NCBI GenBank assembly: GCA_025964635.1
Contig: JAOPYP010000610.1
Span: forward strand, 1 to 17,729
Direction: 5' to 3'
DNA: 17,729 nucleotides
From: Actinomycetes bacterium
Lineage (GTDB): Bacteria > Actinomycetota > Actinomycetes > Streptosporangiales > Streptosporangiaceae
Positions 15,657 through 17,729 of this stretch are shown here, piece after piece. A program made the translations under genes and the position numbers. The stretch's first letter is position 1. Each line of letters starts with the position of its first letter. Below the pieces are notes generated by a model. That model worked only from the letters and a program-made list of their open reading frames with translations, was not told the origin of the DNA and did no database searches.

Positions 15657-16387
15657 CACGGGCTGGCCGGGAACAGGGACGGCGGGCGGAACGCGGCGAA
15701 GGGGTTGGTGACGACCAGGACCCGGGCCACGAACCGGTACAGCGTGGCGGGCCGGCCCCCCAGAGCCGTCGGCCGGGCGGCCGCGGTCGTCGGCTCGATG
15801 ACGCCGCGGCGGGTGAGGACCCGCTGCAAATTGGTCGCCGAGACCGGATGGCCGACCGAGGCGGCGTAGATGTCGCGCAGCTGGGCGATCGTGAAGGTCC
15901 CGGGGGCCAGGGCGAAGCCGATGTTGGTGTAGGACAGCTTGGCCCGCAGCCGGTCCCGGCCCGATTCGGCGATGGACCCATGGTCGAACGCGGTCAGCGG
16001 CAGATCCCCGACCGGGTGCCACGCGGTGTCCGGGGGCACACGCGGGTCGGCACCGGCGGAGACCAGGGCCAGGTAGGCGGTGGCCAGGACGCGGCCCCGG
16101 GGATCCCGCTGCGGGTCGCTGCGGGTCTCCAGCTGCTCCAGGTAGGCGATGTCGGTGAGGTCGACTTTGGTGGCCAGGTGCCTGCTCACCGACGCCCCGA
16201 GGCGCTCATCGTCGCCCAGCGGTCCGCCGGGCAGCGCCCACCGGCCCTCGAACGGGGGTGCGCCCCGCTGCCAGAGCAGGACGTGAAGACCGTTGTGGCG
16301 TACCTGGAGGACTACCGCCAGGGCCTCATGGGAGAAGCGCTCCCCAGGCCACGGCGGCGAGGGCGGAGTGCGCGGCCCGGGGGTCAT
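15656..16387 (-). CDS. nrtR: NrtR-type Nudix/winged-helix transcriptional regulator
   Basis: This protein of about 243 aa has an N-terminal Nudix-like domain (about 18-150) and a C-terminal winged-helix domain (about 153-220, containing SYTNIGFALAPGTFTIAQLRDIYAA and the YRF end). That is the layout of NrtR, which senses ADP-ribose-like NAD derivatives and represses NAD genes. The Nudix box is degenerate: Gly55-x5-Glu61 and Arg69 remain, but the catalytic EExxEE-type glutamates are His70, Thr73 and Lys74, so hydrolase activity is probably lost. The start is uncertain. ATG 16387 gives a family-like length; GTG 16519 would add 44 Pro/Arg-rich residues and has no ribosome site. It is divergent from nadA, with operator-like palindromes between them. 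The nrtR name rests on architecture and neighbour. Confidence 0.87.
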   Translation of the reverse strand: MTPGPRTPPSPPWPGERFSHEALAVVLQVRHNGLHVLLWQRGAPPFEGRWALPGGPLGDDERLGASVSRHLATKVDLTDIAYLEQLETRSDPQRDPRGRVLATAYLALVSAGADPRVPPDTAWHPVGDLPLTAFDHGSIAESGRDRLRAKLSYTNIGFALAPGTFTIAQLRDIYAASVGHPVSATNLQRVLTRRGVIEPTTAAARPTALGGRPATLYRFVARVLVVTNPFAAFRPPSLFPASP

Positions 16388-16543
16388 GCCCGTCCGGCCC
16401 GGACTGGCCTCCCGGGGCGGGCTGGTGTCCCGGGCGGGGCCGGCCGGCCGGATAGGCCTGGCCTGCCGGGGATGGCGGCCGTCTCCGGGCCCGGGCGCCT
16501 GTGGCTCATCGTCTGGCACGTTCGCATGGTACTGAGCTACTCA

Positions 16544-16589
16544 GTTTTAGACTCTGAGGCGAAAAAGTTTTACACTCACAGTCTAAAAC
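16544..16589. promoter_or_regulatory. Tandem 23-bp operators overlapping the nadA promoter (putative NrtR sites)
   Basis: Two 23-bp near-palindromes abut exactly: 16544-16566 and 16567-16589. Each has 10-bp arms and a 3-bp centre. The second is almost perfect (GTTTTACACT, CAC, AGTCTAAAAC; one mismatch). The first has a consensus left arm GTTTTAGACT but a weaker right arm. A TAGACT -35 (16548-16553) and a TACACT -10 (16571-16576), spaced 17 bp, lie inside the two left arms, so bound protein would block RNA polymerase at nadA. The patch is strikingly AT-rich for this genome. A separate small palindrome, CTGAG-CTA-CTCAG, is at 16532-16544. Confidence 0.78.
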
Positions 16590-16613
16590 CTCCGCGGGAG
16601 ATTGGGGCAGATC

Positions 16614-17729
16614 ATGACCGCTACTCAGGCCGGTGGCACCCGGGCAGGCGGAGAGCGGGGCAGCCAGCGTTCAGCCGGCCGCAACGGGGCCGGACGCAAC
16701 GGGGCCGGACGCAACGGGGCCGGCGGAGACGGGGCCGGCGGGGACGGAGCCGGCGGGGACTGGGCGGCGGAGATCCGCCGGCTGGCGGCGGAGCGCGACG
16801 CCGTGATCCTCGCGCACAACTACCAGATCCCCGAGGTCCAGGACGTGGCCGACCACGTCGGCGACTCGCTCGCGCTGTCGCGGCTGGCCGCTGCGAGCAC
16901 GGCGAGCGTGATCGTGTTCGCCGGCGTCTACTTCATGGCGGAGACGGCCAAGATCCTGGCCCCGGACCGGACCGTGCTCATCCCGGAATCCCGGGCCGGC
17001 TGCTCGCTCGCCGACACCATCACCGCGCAGCAGGTCCGGGACTGGAAGGCGGAGCATCCGGGGGCCGCGGTCGTCGCCTACGTGAACACCAGCGCCGAGG
17101 TCAAGGCCGAGTCTGACTGGTGCTGCACCTCAGCCAACGCGGCGCAGATCGTGGCGTCCATCCCGGAGCACCGGGACGTGCTGTTCCTGCCCGACCAGTT
17201 CCTCGGCGCCTACGTCCAGCGCGTCACCGGCCGCGCCAACCTGCACATCTGGCTTGGCGAGTGCCACGTGCACGCCGGGATCAGCCCGTCCGACCTGCGC
17301 CGCAAGGCGAGCGCCGATCCGGCGGCCGAGCTGTTCATCCATCCGGAGTGCGGGTGCTCGACGGCCGCGCTGTGGCAGGCGGGGGAGGGCGACCTGCCCG
17401 CCGACCGCACCCGGGTGCTGTCGACCGGGGGCATGCTCGACGCGGCCCGCACCACCACGGCGCGCACCGTGCTGGTGGCCACCGAGACCGGCATGCTGCA
17501 CCAGCTGCGCCGGGCCAATCCGGCTGTGCGCTGGGAGCCGGTCAACCCGGACGCCGTGTGCCGGTACATGAAGATGACCACGCCCGCTGCCCTGCTGCGC
17601 TGCCTGCGCGAGGGGGTTGAGGAAGTGAACGTCGCCCCCGATGTGGCCCGCCGGGCCCGCCGGGCCGTGCAGGCCATGATCACGGCCGGAGGAACGCCGG
17701 CCGGAGCGCCGCCGGCCGGCGCGCGAGCC
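16614..17729 (+). CDS. nadA: Quinolinate synthase NadA (3' end beyond the window)
   Basis: NadA condenses iminoaspartate with dihydroxyacetone phosphate to quinolinate, the second step of de novo NAD synthesis, using a [4Fe-4S] cluster. The 372 codons present contain all three expected cluster cysteines: Cys130 in AGCSLAD, Cys217 in LGECHVHAG and Cys316 in VCRYMKM, spaced 87 and 99 residues. Also present are ILAHNYQ (65-71), GDSLALS, VIVFAGVYFMAE, VAYVNTSAEVKAESDW, CTSANA and a GGM turn. The frame is open at the window end, but the fold is essentially complete by about residue 345, so only a tail is missing. ATG 16614 follows GGGGCAG. The first 48 residues are a repetitive Gly/Ala/Asn/Asp tail not expected for the family. 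nadB and nadC may follow outside the window. Confidence 0.95.
   Translation, partial: MTATQAGGTRAGGERGSQRSAGRNGAGRNGAGRNGAGGDGAGGDGAGGDWAAEIRRLAAERDAVILAHNYQIPEVQDVADHVGDSLALSRLAAASTASVIVFAGVYFMAETAKILAPDRTVLIPESRAGCSLADTITAQQVRDWKAEHPGAAVVAYVNTSAEVKAESDWCCTSANAAQIVASIPEHRDVLFLPDQFLGAYVQRVTGRANLHIWLGECHVHAGISPSDLRRKASADPAAELFIHPECGCSTAALWQAGEGDLPADRTRVLSTGGMLDAARTTTARTVLVATETGMLHQLRRANPAVRWEPVNPDAVCRYMKMTTPAALLRCLREGVEEVNVAPDVARRARRAVQAMITAGGTPAGAPPAGARA
16681..16755 (+). repeat. 15-bp minisatellite encoding an (N/D)GAG(R/G) tail in NadA
   Basis: Five in-frame 15-bp units occupy 16681-16755. The first two are identical (GCAACGGGGCCGGAC); later ones drift so that Asn becomes Asp and Arg becomes Gly. 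They encode a flexible pentapeptide repeat just before the NadA fold starts. The frame-preserving unit would allow length change by slippage without disrupting the enzyme. Confidence 0.85.

Noticed and set aside
15848..17116. 422-codon plus-strand frame spanning the regulator-nadA spacer
   Set aside because: It reads through the AT-rich operator region and the nadA start in the wrong frame. nadA itself is in another frame with all cluster cysteines.

Overview
The window is a GC-rich stretch (close to 70% by eye) with GTG starts, strong GGAGG ribosome sites, a conservon-type signalling cassette, a Tat-exported lipoprotein and a Nudix-type NAD regulator. This points to a filamentous actinomycete (Streptomyces/Streptosporangiales/Thermomonosporaceae-like). 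The exact genus cannot be read from the sequence. I found no rRNA, tRNA, CRISPR array, transposase, integrase or phage gene, so the window looks like ordinary chromosome.

Left part (1-2057, plus strand): an unrecognised protein, a class I SAM-dependent methyltransferase and an OsmC-type peroxidase.

Next (2146-6228, minus strand): a conservon-like cassette in the order sensor kinase CvnA, roadblock CvnB, small GTPase-like CvnD. The DUF742 protein (CvnC) that normally sits between CvnB and CvnD is missing. Divergent from the kinase is a solitary NrtA/SsuA/NMT1-like lipoprotein (6615-7643). Its family binds the kind of small ligands that NIT sensor domains such as the one in this kinase are named for. 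The divergent spacer holds a nested inverted repeat.

Middle (7691-14847): a peptide/nickel-type ABC importer split over two strands. The Tat-lipoprotein binding protein and a zinc-type medium-chain dehydrogenase are on minus. Two permeases and a fused double ATPase form a tight plus-strand operon behind a good TTGACC promoter. The two convergent binding-protein genes share a strong bidirectional hairpin terminator built from three copies of one element.

Right part (14898-17729): a degenerate Nudix/winged-helix regulator of the NrtR type, translationally coupled to a short-chain dehydrogenase (minus), is divergent from nadA, quinolinate synthase (plus, cut by the window end). Two abutting 23-bp near-palindromes in the spacer overlap the -35 and -10 hexamers proposed for nadA. 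This fits NrtR-type repression of NAD synthesis.

Nothing here is a clearly new system. The points most worth a second look are the CvnC-less conservon paired with an orphan binding protein and the tandem operator architecture at nadA.
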